37,984 nucleotides of DNA, taken from the NCBI GenBank assembly GCA_002437575.1, contig DJQK01000152.1, positions 1 to 37,984 of the forward strand, written 5' to 3'. The translations under genes and the position numbers were made by a program. The notes beneath the pieces were generated by a model, which worked only from the letters and a program-made list of their open reading frames with translations, did not search any database and was not told the origin of the DNA. Every line of letters starts with the position of its first letter. Within the stretch, counting starts at the first letter, position 1. Positions 22,808 through 31,328 of this stretch are shown piece after piece. Source of the DNA: Clostridiales bacterium UBA6388 (GTDB lineage: Bacteria > Bacillota > Clostridia > Oscillospirales > Oscillospiraceae).

Positions 22808-24928
22808 TCAGTCCGCCGCGTTTTCGGTCATGACCGTTTCATAGTGCGTGGTGGAAGAAAAATAGGCGTCGAGAATCGGGATACAGACGTTCGCCAGATT
22901 GCCGCCCTTCGAGCCCTTTTCCACGTAGACCGCGATGGCGATCTCGGGATCGTCCGCAGGGGCGTACAGAACGAACGACGCGTGGTCCGAGCCGCCGAAC
23001 GCGCCGGAGGACGTCGTGCCCTGCCACTGGGCCGTGCCGGTCTTACAGGCGATCTTCACAGGGTAATACTTGAGATATTCCTCCGCGGTGCCCTCCTGCG
23101 TGGTCAGATACATCCCCTCGGAGATGCAGAGCTTCGCGTCGTCGGACATTTCGAGCTTGCTCGCAACGGTCGGCTGGTGCTCTTCGATGAGCTCCTGATA
23201 GTCCCAGGAAATGACGCGGGACAGGAACGTCGCCTCATAGCGCGTGCCCTGATTGGCCAGGGCCTGCACGTACGAGCACATCTGCATCGGCGTAAACTGG
23301 TTCAGGCTCTGGCCGATGACGGCCTGCAGAACGTCGCCGCCGTACCACGAGGTATCCTGCGAGGTCACGTAGAGCTTTTTCTTGTTTTCGGCGTTGGCCC
23401 GCATACCGATCTGTTCATCGAGCTCCACGCCCGTGGGCTCGCCGAGGCCGAGCGCTGTGGCCACGATGTCAAAGGGATTTGCGCCGATCTCCTTCTGCGC
23501 CGTGTCATAGGTGAGCCGGCCCACCTCATAGAAGTAGTAGTTGCACGAATGGGCGATGGCCTCGCGCATATCGATCGTTCCGTGCGTTGCGCCGGTCTCG
23601 CGCGACCAGATCCAGCATTTCGGCTGGAACGAGTCGTAGAACGTGTACAGGCCCTTGTCCGTGATCTCGTAGTACGGGCTGAAGTGTCCGTAGTCGATGG
23701 CCGCGATGGCCGTGACCATCTTGTAAATAGAGCCCGGCGGGTACGCAAGACCGAGCGCGCGGTTAATGAGCGGGGAATACTCGTCCTCGCTGAGCGCCTG
23801 AAAGTCCTCCCGGTAGGTCGCCAGGTTAAACGTCGGATAGCTCGCGCAGGCCAGGACCTCGCCGGTTTTCACCTGCTGGACGACGACCGCGCCGCCCTCG
23901 GCGTCCTTGCCCTCCTTGCTCTTGCCGGTGCCGTTTTCGCGCAGATCGAGAATGACCTTCTCGAGCGCCTGCTCGGCCGTGGCCTGGAGGGAAATATCGA
24001 TCGTCGTTTCGACGTTGTTTCCGGGCTCGGGAAGGCTCAGATACGACTCGCTCAGAACGTCGCCGTCTGCCGAGACGGTCGTGCGCTTCGTGCCGGATTT
24101 TCCGTGCAGATACTGCTCAAACGCCTTTTCGATGCCGGACTTGCCGATCATCGCGTTCATCGTGTAATCGGGATCGTTCTGATACGTTTCCCAGTCCTCG
24201 GCCTCCATCGCGCCGAGCGTGCCCAAAATATGCGCGGCGTAGGTCGTTTTATACTCGCGCACCGTGCCGGACTGGACGATAACGCCGGGAATGCCGAGCT
24301 CGACGACTGCCGCCAGTGACTCCGCGTCCACGTCGGAGGCGAGAATGTAGTTTTCCAGACCCGTGTCCGGGACGCTTCGAAGCTCGAGTTCATACCGCAC
24401 CGCGATGACCTTGTAGACATCCTCCTGCGCCCAGTCGTTCGGAATTTTATACGCCTCGCGCAGATTCCGCATCAGCGTCGACGCCGAAATGTCGAGATCG
24501 TAGTCTTTGTAGTTGAGGAACATCCGGAAATAGTTCTGCCAGGTCGTGCCCAGGCTCTGCATATCGTATTCATACGGCCGCGTGTCCGTCACCGGGAAGT
24601 GGCTGTCACACTCGATGCCGAGCGACTGGCAGATCTGCAAAAGCTTCAGAATGTTTTCGTTCGGGTTCGGGGAGTTAAAGAGCACGAAGTTGACGATGAC
24701 AATGTTATACGTTGCGCGGTTCGAGACCAGAACATTGCCATTGCGGTCCAAGATACAGCCTCTGGCTCCCTCGACCGTTGTCAGATACGTCATGGAGTCG
24801 GCGTCTGCTACCGCCCGCTCATCGGGGCTGACCGCCGCGAGGGCGTACATACGCATGAGAAACACGCACATAATGGATACGATGATGGCGATGAGCACCA
24901 CCATACGGAATTTCGATCGTCTTGCCAA
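22808..24928 (-). CDS. mrdA: Penicillin-binding protein 2 (elongation transpeptidase)
   Basis: Class B penicillin-binding protein (706 aa) that crosslinks peptidoglycan in the elongasome. One N-terminal membrane helix (about 8-30), a dimerisation/pedestal domain (about 55-300, with RGCILDRNGNVL), and a transpeptidase domain with the active-site S400-I-Y-K403, S461-C-N463 and K629-T-G631. It starts with TTG, 8 bases after AGGTG and 3 bases beyond the mreD stop; an ATG at codon 9 would lose the positive N-terminus. The maf-mreC-mreD-PBP2 order is the classic rod-shape cluster. Confidence 0.96.
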   Translation of the reverse strand: MARRSKFRMVVLIAIIVSIMCVFLMRMYALAAVSPDERAVADADSMTYLTTVEGARGCILDRNGNVLVSNRATYNIVIVNFVLFNSPNPNENILKLLQICQSLGIECDSHFPVTDTRPYEYDMQSLGTTWQNYFRMFLNYKDYDLDISASTLMRNLREAYKIPNDWAQEDVYKVIAVRYELELRSVPDTGLENYILASDVDAESLAAVVELGIPGVIVQSGTVREYKTTYAAHILGTLGAMEAEDWETYQNDPDYTMNAMIGKSGIEKAFEQYLHGKSGTKRTTVSADGDVLSESYLSLPEPGNNVETTIDISLQATAEQALEKVILDLRENGTGKSKEGKDAEGGAVVVQQVKTGEVLACASYPTFNLATYREDFQALSEDEYSPLINRALGLAYPPGSIYKMVTAIAAIDYGHFSPYYEITDKGLYTFYDSFQPKCWIWSRETGATHGTIDMREAIAHSCNYYFYEVGRLTYDTAQKEIGANPFDIVATALGLGEPTGVELDEQIGMRANAENKKKLYVTSQDTSWYGGDVLQAVIGQSLNQFTPMQMCSYVQALANQGTRYEATFLSRVISWDYQELIEEHQPTVASKLEMSDDAKLCISEGMYLTTQEGTAEEYLKYYPVKIACKTGTAQWQGTTSSGAFGGSDHASFVLYAPADDPEIAIAVYVEKGSKGGNLANVCIPILDAYFSSTTHYETVMTENAAD

Positions 24929-24931
24929 TTT

Positions 24932-25429
24932 TCAGGCACCTGCCTTTCGGATCGCCCATGCGGCGAGGTAGACCGGCGGGCACAGCAGGAGCGACAGCCC
25001 CACCTGTGCCAGCACCGGAAGAAAGCCTTCCGCGCCGATGGAAGTAAAGAAACATTTGAACAAAAACAGTGAGATCTGACAGATCAGCAAGCTCATCAGG
25101 CTCATCAGAAGCGCCGACACGAGATTGCGCACCAGATACCGGTCGCAAAGATACCCCGCCAGCGCCCCGCACACGGCAAGCAGCACAATGTGCAGCGCAC
25201 CGCCGTCCGCGCCCGAGAGCGTCCAGACAAGGCCGCAGACCATGCCGAAAACGGCCCCGGCCTCGCTTCCGGTGTGCATTGCCGCGCACGCGACCAGCAC
25301 GGGAATGAAGCAGAGCTTCACGCCGAAAAACCGGGGCCGGCCGAAGCTCACCGTCTGCACCACAAATACCAGCAGTGTCAGCGCCGCATATAAGGCCCAC
25401 ATGAGCGCATTTTTGTATTTTTCGCGCAT
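24932..25429 (-). CDS. mreD: Rod-shape-determining protein MreD
   Basis: Polytopic membrane protein (165 aa) with about five or six hydrophobic helices and little else; MreD bridges MreC and the elongation machinery. Recognised mainly by size, hydrophobic profile, the N-terminal LYAALTLLVFVVQTV helix and position between mreC and the PBP2 gene. The ATG has a GGCAGG-like site upstream. Confidence 0.9.
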   Translation of the reverse strand: MREKYKNALMWALYAALTLLVFVVQTVSFGRPRFFGVKLCFIPVLVACAAMHTGSEAGAVFGMVCGLVWTLSGADGGALHIVLLAVCGALAGYLCDRYLVRNLVSALLMSLMSLLICQISLFLFKCFFTSIGAEGFLPVLAQVGLSLLLCPPVYLAAWAIRKAGA

Positions 25430-25472
25430 ACGCGCCGCCTGCCTTTCCCTGATGGTGTACCGTCATGCAAAC

Positions 25473-26309
25473 TCAGCTGTTTGCATATTCGGTGATGATG
25501 AAGATCTGCTCGAGGTTATCGAGGTCGCACGAGGGCTGGAGCGTCGCGTATTTTGCAACGCCCGTCTCGTCCTGGCTCGCGTTCGTGATATAGCCCAGAA
25601 GAAGCCCTCTGGGGTAGAGCGTCGAGCCGGTCGTCACGACCTGATCGTCATTTTTGATGATCGCGTCGGTCAGAAGATAATTCATGCGCAGGATGCTGCT
25701 GCCGTCGGGAAGATACGTGCCCTGCACCACGCCGGTGTAGCCCGAGGACGCAATGGAGGCGCTGATCTCCAGAGACGAGTCCATGATCGTCGTGATGGTT
25801 GCCCAGTTGGCCCCCACTTTTGTAATGAGGCCCACGACCTGCCCGTTTTCCGTCACGGCGCACATACCTTCTTCTAACCCGGAATTTGTGCCCTTGCCGA
25901 TGGTAAACGCGCTTTTATAGTCGGACGAGTCCCACGAGATGATATACGCCGAGACGAAGCTGTAGTCCTCGTGCTCCTCGCTCAGACCCAGCAGCGTCTT
26001 GAGCTGCTCGTTTTCGCGCTGGTACTGCTCGGCCGTGCGCACGTCCTCTTCCATTTCGAGAATTTTCTTTTGCAGCTCTTCGTTTTCGGCCTTCAGCGCC
26101 TCATAGCCGAAGATGTAGTTATAATACCGCTCGGCCTGCCGGTCGATGGCGGCCACGCCCATGCGCAGCGGCGAGAGAATCGTCCCCACCACGTTTTCGC
26201 CGAACGTCGCCCCGCTCGTGATGCCGAGGATGACGGCCACAACGACCGCCAGAACCACCGCAACGATCAAGATCGTCTTGAGCCGCGCGGTCCAGAAATT
26301 CTTTTTCAA
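25473..26309 (-). CDS. mreC: Rod-shape-determining protein MreC
   Basis: Membrane-anchored periplasm-side scaffold of the elongasome (278 aa). Short cytoplasmic N-terminus, one membrane helix (about 12-30), coiled coil (about 60-100, YEALKAENEELQKK), then the MreC beta domain with ITSWDSSDY-type sequence, GQVVGLITKVG and YPRGLLLGYI. It begins with TTG; AGGGAAG lies 7 bases upstream and no in-frame ATG fits better. First of the mreC-mreD pair, 51 bases after maf. Confidence 0.95.
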   Translation of the reverse strand: MKKNFWTARLKTILIVAVVLAVVVAVILGITSGATFGENVVGTILSPLRMGVAAIDRQAERYYNYIFGYEALKAENEELQKKILEMEEDVRTAEQYQRENEQLKTLLGLSEEHEDYSFVSAYIISWDSSDYKSAFTIGKGTNSGLEEGMCAVTENGQVVGLITKVGANWATITTIMDSSLEISASIASSGYTGVVQGTYLPDGSSILRMNYLLTDAIIKNDDQVVTTGSTLYPRGLLLGYITNASQDETGVAKYATLQPSCDLDNLEQIFIITEYANS

Positions 26310-26360
26310 TCGATCACTTCCCTGCGCCGGAGTTGGCGCTTCAAAATCAAATCCGCAGAA

Positions 26361-26933
26361 TCAGAGGTTCCCTAAAAGCTTCACACCGGCCTCGCGCAGC
26401 ATTTCGCCGAGCGTGCACACCGGAAGTCCCATCACACAGAAATAGTCGCCGCTTAAATGCGAGACGAACATCGAGCCGTAGCCCTGAATGCCGTAGGAGC
26501 CCGCCTTGTCCATGGGCTCGCCGGTGCGGATATATGCGGCGATCTCGACGTCGGAAAGCTCCCGGAACGTGACCTCCGTCCCGACGACCCGCGTTTTGCT
26601 TTCGCCGTTCGCGTAAACGGTGAGTCCGGTATAGACCGTGTGCGTCCGGCCGGAAAGAAGCCGCAGCATGTTTGCCGCATCTTCTTCATCCTTCGGCTTT
26701 CCGAGGATTTTCCCATCGATCACGACGATCGTATCTGCCGAGACGATGATATCGTCCGGGTGCTCGCGTGCGATCTTCTCCGCTTTTCTTGCAGACACCG
26801 CCGCGACCTCGTGCTCGGGTGTCTGGCTTTTGTCCATCGTCTCGTCAATGTCCGCCGTCTGCACGGCAAAGTCCAGCCCCATCATCGAAAGCAGCTGCTT
26901 TCTTCGGGGCGATTTTGATGCCAGAATGATCAT
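26361..26933 (-). CDS. maf: Maf nucleotide pyrophosphatase
   Basis: Maf/YhdE-type hydrolase (190 aa) that cleaves dTTP/UTP and modified nucleotides and is classically called a septum-formation inhibitor. It starts with the signature LASKSPRRKQLL (residues 4-15) and has the catalytic-region motif SADTIVV followed by LGKPKDEEDA. ATG 26933 follows AAAGGAC; the longer frame to 26972 would begin inside the palindromic repeat. It opens the maf-mreCD-PBP2 unit. Its natural promoter is not evident because the candidate MITE abuts its ribosome binding site. Confidence 0.95.
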   Translation of the reverse strand: MIILASKSPRRKQLLSMMGLDFAVQTADIDETMDKSQTPEHEVAAVSARKAEKIAREHPDDIIVSADTIVVIDGKILGKPKDEEDAANMLRLLSGRTHTVYTGLTVYANGESKTRVVGTEVTFRELSDVEIAAYIRTGEPMDKAGSYGIQGYGSMFVSHLSGDYFCVMGLPVCTLGEMLREAGVKLLGNL

Positions 26934-26949
26934 GTTTGTCCTTTCTTTA

Positions 26950-27110
26950 GGCAGCACCGCACAATTCGGCAAGCAGATTCGGCGAGAGATTTTTTGTCAA
27001 GGCAAGGTTCGGAAAACGAAGGAATACTGTATGTATTTCTCGTTTTTCGAACCGAAGTATTGGCAAAAAAGATCCGTCGAAGTGCGAAGGCGCAATTGCG
27101 CGGTGTTGCC
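26950..27110. repeat. 161-bp imperfect palindrome, candidate MITE
   Basis: Almost the whole maf-U32 gap is one long inverted repeat. The outer ends GGCAGCACCGCACAATT (26950-26966) and AATTGCGCGGTGTTGCC (27094-27110) pair at 15 of 17 positions. Similarity continues inwards (six-T run then GTTCG and AAAACGA) to a hairpin top near 27023-27037 with arms AATAC/GTATT. It contains no open frame of note. The right end stops one base from the U32 stop codon; the left end adjoins the maf ribosome binding site. Long-hairpin structure, defined termini and lack of coding fit a MITE. No clear target-site duplication is visible. Confidence 0.7.
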
Positions 27111-27111
27111 T

Positions 27112-29199
27112 CTATTCCACGCCGCGGTTGTAAAGTCCGCGCGTACAGCTGCCCGGCTCAAAGCGTGCGCCCGAGCGGTACTCCGATAAAACTCTGTCGA
27201 CCTCGCCCGCGTTTTCCGTCGTAAACTGCAAGCGAAGCGCCCAGAGCCCCATGCCGCGGAACGACTCCTTTTTGTCGAGCAGATAGAGCTTCTTGCCGTT
27301 GAGCAGGACATTTCTGCACGTACCGGGGTCCTTGACGATGGGGAACTCTTCTCCCATGCGGTCGGTGAGCTTGGTCTGCGTCGTCTGGCAGGAGCACGCG
27401 CCGGTCCGGTTTTTCATCACGCAGTTTTCCATCAGCATCAGAGGCAGTCTTCCGTAGATCATCACCTCCGACGGCACGGCCTTGGAGATATCGCGGATCT
27501 GCGGCAGCGTCATCTCAAACGATAACAGCTGCGAGTCGACGCCGTTCGTCCGTAAATAGTGCATCGCGCGGGAATTGTAGATATTGAGCCCAAAATCGCC
27601 GCGCACGGCAAAGCCCGCCGCCTTCGCGATCTTGATCTGCCCGAGATTTCCGACCAGCAGCTGCCGCACGCCCATGACGTAGACGCTTTTGAGCTGCTCG
27701 GCAAGACCCGGATTTTCGCCCGACCAGACAACGCGCGGCAAAATGGCCGCCAGCTGCGTCTCGACGCCAATGGTCCGCGCAATTTCCGGGTGCTCATAGA
27801 GCTCGGACAGCGGCACATACAAAACCGCCGGTTTTTCCGCGATCAGCCGCGGCGTGATCTGCGATACGCTCCGCACCGCGACGCTCAGCTGCGGCTCGCC
27901 GGACATTCCGTCGTAGAGCGCAGGCTTGTTGTACGCGTTCGTTTTGCACAGCGCAACTCTTCCGCGCCGGGCAGTGAGTTCGGAGAGCACCTCTCTTCGC
28001 ATCGCGTTGATGCTCGACGCCGGAAGCATCAGCCCGGGGTCTACCACCGAGCGCACCATCGTGCAGTAATACGGCGTGCCGCCCGTTTTTTTGAGCCGCG
28101 ACTCCAGATCGTCCGCCGTCAAAGAGTGCACCAGCGCCTGCTCCGGCACGGGGCCGACTGCCTTGCACACGTGGCCGTCGTCGTCCTGCGCGGCCAGCTG
28201 CGCGGGCTCGTTCGCCCGCACCATCGCGTAGAATTTGACGCCCACGCGCGGCGTTTCGCCCGACTCATACGTTGCCCGGGCGGCGGCGAAGAGCTCTTTG
28301 TTTTCTTCCTGCTCCTGCCGCGTGCCGAACATATCGGGGCCTGTTTTTCCCTCGTAATAGCCCTGCGTGAAGCCCTGGCGGGAGAACACGGCCTCGAGCT
28401 TTTTCATATCGTCCTGCGTGACGCGCTTGCCGTCGATCGCCGCCCGGTAGGCCTTTGTCACAACGGCGACGTACTCCGGCCGCTTCATCCGGCCTTCAAT
28501 TTTCACGGACGCAACGCCCATACGCTCTAATTCCCGCACGTGCTCGACCAGGCAGTTATCCTTCAGACTCAAAGGGTATCTCGTGGCCTCAAATCTTCCG
28601 TAGCCATACGGAAGCCGGCACGGCTGGGCGCACTGGCCGCGGTTTCCGGAGCGTCTTCCGATGACGGAGGACAGGTAGCACTGCCCGGAGTAGCACATAC
28701 AGAGCGCGCCGTGGACAAAAACCTCAATTTCCACCGGGCTTCTTCTGCAAATGTGGCGGATCTGGTCCATCGGGAGCTCGCGCGCCAGCACGACCCGGCT
28801 GCATCCGAGCTCCGCCGCGGCCACGACGCCCTCCAGAGAGTGGATGGACATCTGCGTCGAGGCGTGGATCTGGACAGAGGGCGCAATTTCCTTGCACAGC
28901 TGCACCATGCCGAGGTCCTGCACGATAAACGCGTCCACGCCGAACACCGCCGCCGCACGGATGACCTCCGCTGCCCGCGCCATCTCGCGGTCAGAGACGA
29001 GGGTGTTTAGCGTCAGGTGCACCTTTACCCCGCGCACGTGGCAGTAGACAATGGCCTCCTGCAATTCGTCTGCGGAGAAATTCTGCGCGCCCATGCGGGC
29101 GTTGAACAGATCATATCCAAGATAAACCGCGTCGGCTCCGTTCTGCACGGCGGCGCGAAGCGCCTCCATCGAGCCCGCGGGAGAAAGCAATTCGAGCAT
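27112..29199 (-). CDS. U32 family peptidase-like protein (TrhP/RlhA type)
   Basis: Large U32-family protein (695 aa). Members named RlhA and TrhP/YrrO act in prephenate-dependent hydroxylation of rRNA or tRNA rather than proteolysis. The U32 signature is present at about 159-177 (EVFVHGALCMCYSGQCYLS), followed by CAQPC. The N-terminal TIM-barrel part begins LLSPAGSMEALRAAVQNGAD. The C-terminal half is the extension found in the long U32 group; another Cys cluster (CSCQTTQ, C near NRTGAC) may bind metal. ATG 29199 has AAGGAAG upstream. TAG stop is one base from the palindromic repeat. Confidence 0.92.
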   Translation of the reverse strand: MLELLSPAGSMEALRAAVQNGADAVYLGYDLFNARMGAQNFSADELQEAIVYCHVRGVKVHLTLNTLVSDREMARAAEVIRAAAVFGVDAFIVQDLGMVQLCKEIAPSVQIHASTQMSIHSLEGVVAAAELGCSRVVLARELPMDQIRHICRRSPVEIEVFVHGALCMCYSGQCYLSSVIGRRSGNRGQCAQPCRLPYGYGRFEATRYPLSLKDNCLVEHVRELERMGVASVKIEGRMKRPEYVAVVTKAYRAAIDGKRVTQDDMKKLEAVFSRQGFTQGYYEGKTGPDMFGTRQEQEENKELFAAARATYESGETPRVGVKFYAMVRANEPAQLAAQDDDGHVCKAVGPVPEQALVHSLTADDLESRLKKTGGTPYYCTMVRSVVDPGLMLPASSINAMRREVLSELTARRGRVALCKTNAYNKPALYDGMSGEPQLSVAVRSVSQITPRLIAEKPAVLYVPLSELYEHPEIARTIGVETQLAAILPRVVWSGENPGLAEQLKSVYVMGVRQLLVGNLGQIKIAKAAGFAVRGDFGLNIYNSRAMHYLRTNGVDSQLLSFEMTLPQIRDISKAVPSEVMIYGRLPLMLMENCVMKNRTGACSCQTTQTKLTDRMGEEFPIVKDPGTCRNVLLNGKKLYLLDKKESFRGMGLWALRLQFTTENAGEVDRVLSEYRSGARFEPGSCTRGLYNRGVE

Positions 29200-29259
29200 T
29201 TCGTTCTTCCTTCGTCTGTAATCCCGCCCACGGCAAAAAGCGCCTGGGCATAGCAATCG

Positions 29260-29273
29260 TACTGTACAGTATA
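29260..29273 (-). promoter_or_regulatory. Palindrome over the presumed U32 gene -10 box
   Basis: TACTGTACAGTA is a perfect 12-base palindrome (29260-29271). On the minus strand the overlapping TATACT (29268-29273) is a good -10, about 70 bases before the U32 start, though the -35 is poor. A repressor operator is possible; no regulator is identified. Confidence 0.4.
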
Positions 29274-29389
29274 TCACAAGCAGCGGAAAGAAGAAAGTGG
29301 GTTTGCAATTTTTCGGATAGAAATTTGTAAACTTTTTGTTCCTTTTTGGTTTCGCCCCGCCGTGCCGGTAGGTTCAGCGCCGGGCTTTG

Positions 29390-29418
29390 TTGCAATTGGC
29401 CCGAAAAAACGGTATAAT
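29390..29418 (+). promoter_or_regulatory. Promoter of the ATP-grasp operon
   Basis: -35 TTGCAA (29390-29395), 17-base spacer, consensus -10 TATAAT (29413-29418), 30 bases before the ATG. The rest of the 249-base gap to the U32 gene shows only the palindrome described separately. Confidence 0.85.
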
Positions 29419-29448
29419 AGAGCCGATCAGTTTTTCGGGAGGACCGCC

Positions 29449-30603
29449 ATGACTGCCATTGTGACCGACGCGCATTACCGGATGTCCGTTTCCCTCATCC
29501 GCGATTTATCCGATCGCGGCGTGCGCGTCGTCGCGTGCGAAAAAGCATCGATCGAAAACCCGGTCGGCTTTGCGTCCGGCGGCGTTTTTCGCTGCGTGCG
29601 CCTTCCGGACGAGGCTTACGAGGACGCGCTGCTTGATCTGTGCCGCGAGCTCTCTGCGCAGGACGGCGAAACGCCCGCACTTTTGCCGGTGGGGGCAAAG
29701 ACGCTGGCGCTGCTGAGTGAAAACCGCGAACGTTTTTCTGCTGCCGCGGGGCTCTGTATCCCGACGCCTGCGCAGCTTTCGCTTCTCAACGACAAAGCGG
29801 CCGTGGCGGAGCTGGCAGGAAGGCTCGGCGTTCCCACGCCCGAAAGCTTCGAACCGGCAGAAGGCGAAGCATTGGACGCGTTTTTCTCGCGCGTGCCGCT
29901 TGCCTGCGCGGTCAAGCCCCGCTGCGGGGAAAAATTCGGCCTCACCGCCGCCGCGCGCTATCGCATCTGCCGCACCAAAGATGAACTCAAGGCCGCGTTT
30001 TCCCACTTTCAGTCGCTCACCGGAGAAGCGCCGCTCGTGCAGGAATATCTTCCCGGCAGCAGCTTCGGCTGCTCGGTGCTGGCAAAGGACGGCGCGGTTT
30101 TGCGCAGCATCTGCCACCACCGGCTTCGCGAATACCCCATCTCCGGCGGGCCTTCGAGCTGCTGCGAATGTGTAGACCGAAGCGATCTGGCGGAGCTTGC
30201 CGCAAGGCTCGTGGAGGCAACCGGCTTTTCGGGGCTTGCGATGTTCGAGTTCAAGTGCGCACAAGACGGTACGCCGCGGCTTCTGGAGGTCAACCCGCGC
30301 GTCTGGGGCACGTTCCCGCTCACGCGCGTATCGAAAAGCGATCTTGCCTACAGCTGGTTCTGCCTGTCGAAACGCCTGCCGCTGCCGGAAAAAATGCCGC
30401 CGCAGCGCGTTAAAATGGTCTATTATCCGGCGGACTTTGCCGCAGGTCTCGGCTATCTCAAAAAGGGGCAGCTTGGAAAGACCCTCGCCGTTTTCCGCGA
30501 TCTGATAAGCCCGAAGGTCAAAAACGGCCTCGCCGAACGCACCGATCCCGGCCCGGCCCGGGCGTATTTCCGCAATTTATTCCACCGGGGAGGACACAAA
30601 TGA
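29449..30603 (+). CDS. ATP-grasp carboxylate-amine ligase-like protein
   Basis: Cytoplasmic ATP-grasp enzyme (384 aa) expected to activate a carboxylate as acyl phosphate and join it to an amine or other nucleophile. The pre-ATP-grasp Rossmann-like part spans 1-110 and the ATP-grasp fold about 115-300. ATP-binding lysine is K156 (AVKPRCGEKFG), then E199 (VQEYLPGSSFG), and metal ligands are E267 and E280/N282 (LLEVNPRVWGTFPL). Substrates are unknown. ATG 29449 follows GGGAGG. The stop overlaps the PHP gene by ATGA. Such ligases occur near polysaccharide deacetylase genes in envelope-glycan loci, as here, so a surface-glycan or peptide-conjugate role is possible. Confidence 0.88.
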   Translation: MTAIVTDAHYRMSVSLIRDLSDRGVRVVACEKASIENPVGFASGGVFRCVRLPDEAYEDALLDLCRELSAQDGETPALLPVGAKTLALLSENRERFSAAAGLCIPTPAQLSLLNDKAAVAELAGRLGVPTPESFEPAEGEALDAFFSRVPLACAVKPRCGEKFGLTAAARYRICRTKDELKAAFSHFQSLTGEAPLVQEYLPGSSFGCSVLAKDGAVLRSICHHRLREYPISGGPSSCCECVDRSDLAELAARLVEATGFSGLAMFEFKCAQDGTPRLLEVNPRVWGTFPLTRVSKSDLAYSWFCLSKRLPLPEKMPPQRVKMVYYPADFAAGLGYLKKGQLGKTLAVFRDLISPKVKNGLAERTDPGPARAYFRNLFHRGGHK

Positions 30604-31319
30604 AGCTTCTTTCCGACCTGCACGTCCATTCCTGCGCATCTGCCGACGGAAGGTCAACTGTAACTGCGCTCATCGAAGCGGCCAAAGCGCGCGGCCTTTC
30701 CGCCATCACGGTCTCCGACCACGACCAATGCACGGCCCTTGGCAGCGATCCCAGCATCCTGCTCATTCCGGGCGTTGAGATCACGTCCTCGAACGGACAC
30801 ATTCTGGGGCTATTTCTGGAAAAGCCCATCGATTTTGAAGCGCTCGGCCCCTATCCTGCGCCCGAAAAGGCCATCGCAGAGATCCACGCCTGCGGCGCTC
30901 TGGCCGTTCTGGCGCACCCCTTCGCGCCGGCAAAGCTGACGGAGGAAGAAATATTGGCGCTCGGCTTTGACGCGATCGAGACCGCAAACGCCCGCGCAAT
31001 GCTCAAAAAGGGCGCGAACGAAAAAGCGCGGCTGCTTGCCGAAAAGGCCGGTCTTCCCGGCACCGGCGGGAGTGACGCGCACTGCGCCAAAGAGCTCGGC
31101 GGCTGCGTGACGGAATTCGACTGCGAACCAAATCTTTCCGCAATGAAGGACGCTTTGAAAGCCGGTAAGTGCCGGGCAGAGGAAATTCGCCCCTGCAAAT
31201 GGGCCTTCAAGGGGCTTTCCAAGCTGCGCCGCGAAAAAACCTGCGGCACATTTTTCACCCGCTGCAAAGCGTTCGCCTATTTCTGCGCGTGCATCGCGCG
31301 GGACATCTTTTCTGTTTAG
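30600..31319 (+). CDS. PHP domain metal-dependent phosphoesterase
   Basis: Polymerase-and-histidinol-phosphatase fold hydrolase (239 aa) with a trinuclear metal site. Motifs: DLHVHS (6-11), SDH (39-41), GVE (58-60), AHP (105-107), and GGSDAH with D159 and H161. All expected metal ligands are present, so it should be active. It probably removes a phosphate from a sugar, nucleotide or small metabolite in the pathway of its neighbours. The C-terminal 35 residues are Cys/Phe-rich and not part of the fold. Coupled to the ATP-grasp gene by a 4-base overlap; the deacetylase gene follows after 9 bases. Confidence 0.9.
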   Translation: MKLLSDLHVHSCASADGRSTVTALIEAAKARGLSAITVSDHDQCTALGSDPSILLIPGVEITSSNGHILGLFLEKPIDFEALGPYPAPEKAIAEIHACGALAVLAHPFAPAKLTEEEILALGFDAIETANARAMLKKGANEKARLLAEKAGLPGTGGSDAHCAKELGGCVTEFDCEPNLSAMKDALKAGKCRAEEIRPCKWAFKGLSKLRREKTCGTFFTRCKAFAYFCACIARDIFSV

Positions 31320-31328
31320 GAGGCTGCC

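Noticed and set aside
22844..24319. Plus-strand open frame of 491 codons over the PBP2 gene
   Set aside because: Antisense to all three transpeptidase motifs of a clear gene; composition typical of a shadow.
26934..26972. N-terminal extension of Maf
   Set aside because: It begins inside the palindromic repeat and lacks a ribosome binding site; the conserved start is at 26933.
26941..27116. Target-site duplication around the candidate MITE
   Set aside because: Flanking bases on the two sides do not form a convincing direct repeat.
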